The notes beneath the pieces were generated by a model. The model made no database searches. It saw nothing but the letters and a program-made list of their open reading frames with translations, and had not been told where the DNA came from. Shown here in pieces: positions 63,938-64,000 of a stretch of 64,000 nt of DNA; positions within the stretch are counted from its first letter, which is position 1; each line of letters starts with the position of its first letter. The position numbers and the translations under genes were made by a program. The stretch comes from Acidihalobacter_A sp037381185 (lineage in GTDB: Bacteria; Pseudomonadota; Gammaproteobacteria; DSM-5130; Acidihalobacteraceae), in the NCBI RefSeq assembly GCF_037381185.1, contig NZ_JARRQY010000025.1, positions 8,942 through 72,941 of the forward strand. The letters run 5' to 3'.

Positions 63938-64000
63938 ATGCCCTCCTGGAACCTCGCGGCCGGTATCGCCTGCGCGCTTGTCGCAAGCTCTGCCCTCGCC
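63938..64000 (+). CDS. Start of an exported protein (signal peptide only, cut by window end)
   Basis: An ATG behind TTGGAG opens a frame that runs to the end of the window. The 21 residues MPSWNLAAGIACALVASSAL plus Ala have the shape of a signal peptide with Ala-x-Ala at its end. Nothing of the mature protein is visible. Confidence 0.6.
   Translation, partial: MPSWNLAAGIACALVASSALA

Overview
This 64 kb window comes from a GC-rich chromosome with tightly packed genes, many of them joined by 1-4 bp start/stop overlaps. The dcd and mrp genes next to metG, the proteobacterial signalling families and a large sulfur-handling operon suggest a gammaproteobacterial sulfur oxidiser (Chromatiales/Ectothiorhodospiraceae, perhaps Acidihalobacter-like). 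The genus is an inference. No rRNA, tRNA, CRISPR array or complete insertion sequence was seen.

Region by region. (1) 1-3439 (+): the end of a phosphonate-type (2-aminoethylphosphonate-like) ABC importer, a PhnZ-like HD oxygenase and a DUF1045/2H-fold protein. (2) 3440-6239 (-): two Era-like GTPases. (3) 6387-11960 (-): a 12-gene sulfur-trafficking operon with two YeeE/YedE half-transporters, TusA, three very small membrane or exported proteins (one of 30 aa), a membrane-anchored rhodanese-like protein without catalytic Cys, DsrE-like proteins, a periplasmic rhodanese and a cytochrome c. A sigma-54 promoter (12001-12016) with two inverted repeats precedes it. The repeats are the natural targets of the adjacent PhnD-like sensor, histidine kinase and NtrC-type regulator (12137-15854). 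(4) 15869-22675: a histidine kinase that has lost its C-terminus, its OmpR-type regulator, a Rieske protein, a cytochrome b561, a phospholipase C/acid-phosphatase-type phosphoesterase and a di-haem cytochrome c peroxidase. (5) 22819-31377 (+): a DctB/DctD-like pair followed by a LivJHMGF-type ABC importer behind a textbook sigma-54 promoter with two tandem palindromes. (6) 31425-43003: tag, then an IclR-controlled catabolic locus (TRAP transporter, DapA-family aldolase, fucose-isomerase-like enzyme, FGGY kinase) and a convergent LutABC lactate-oxidation operon. (7) 43179-50000: Nramp transporter, glutathione transferase, TetR with a divergent membrane protein, chemoreceptor, Amt, Sel1 protein. 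(8) 50018-58970: dcd, mrp, a polar amino-acid ABC system whose three genes lie on alternating strands, metG, an SDR, a lipoprotein and a PilZ protein. (9) 59322-64000: a less GC-rich tail with two broken genes (a cupredoxin-like gene frameshifted by an 11-bp tandem duplication, and an M14 peptidase gene with an internal deletion), a PH-like protein, LysR with a divergent quinone reductase, a 92-bp inverted-repeat element and the start of an exported protein.

How the genes work together: the two best-supported circuits pair a sensor kinase and a sigma-54 activator with the operon next door, with enhancer-like repeats and a -24/-12 promoter visible in the DNA. One controls sulfur import and transfer, the other uptake of an organic solute. 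The IclR locus looks like a self-contained pathway for an unidentified sugar or sugar acid, with lactate or pyruvate as a likely end point.
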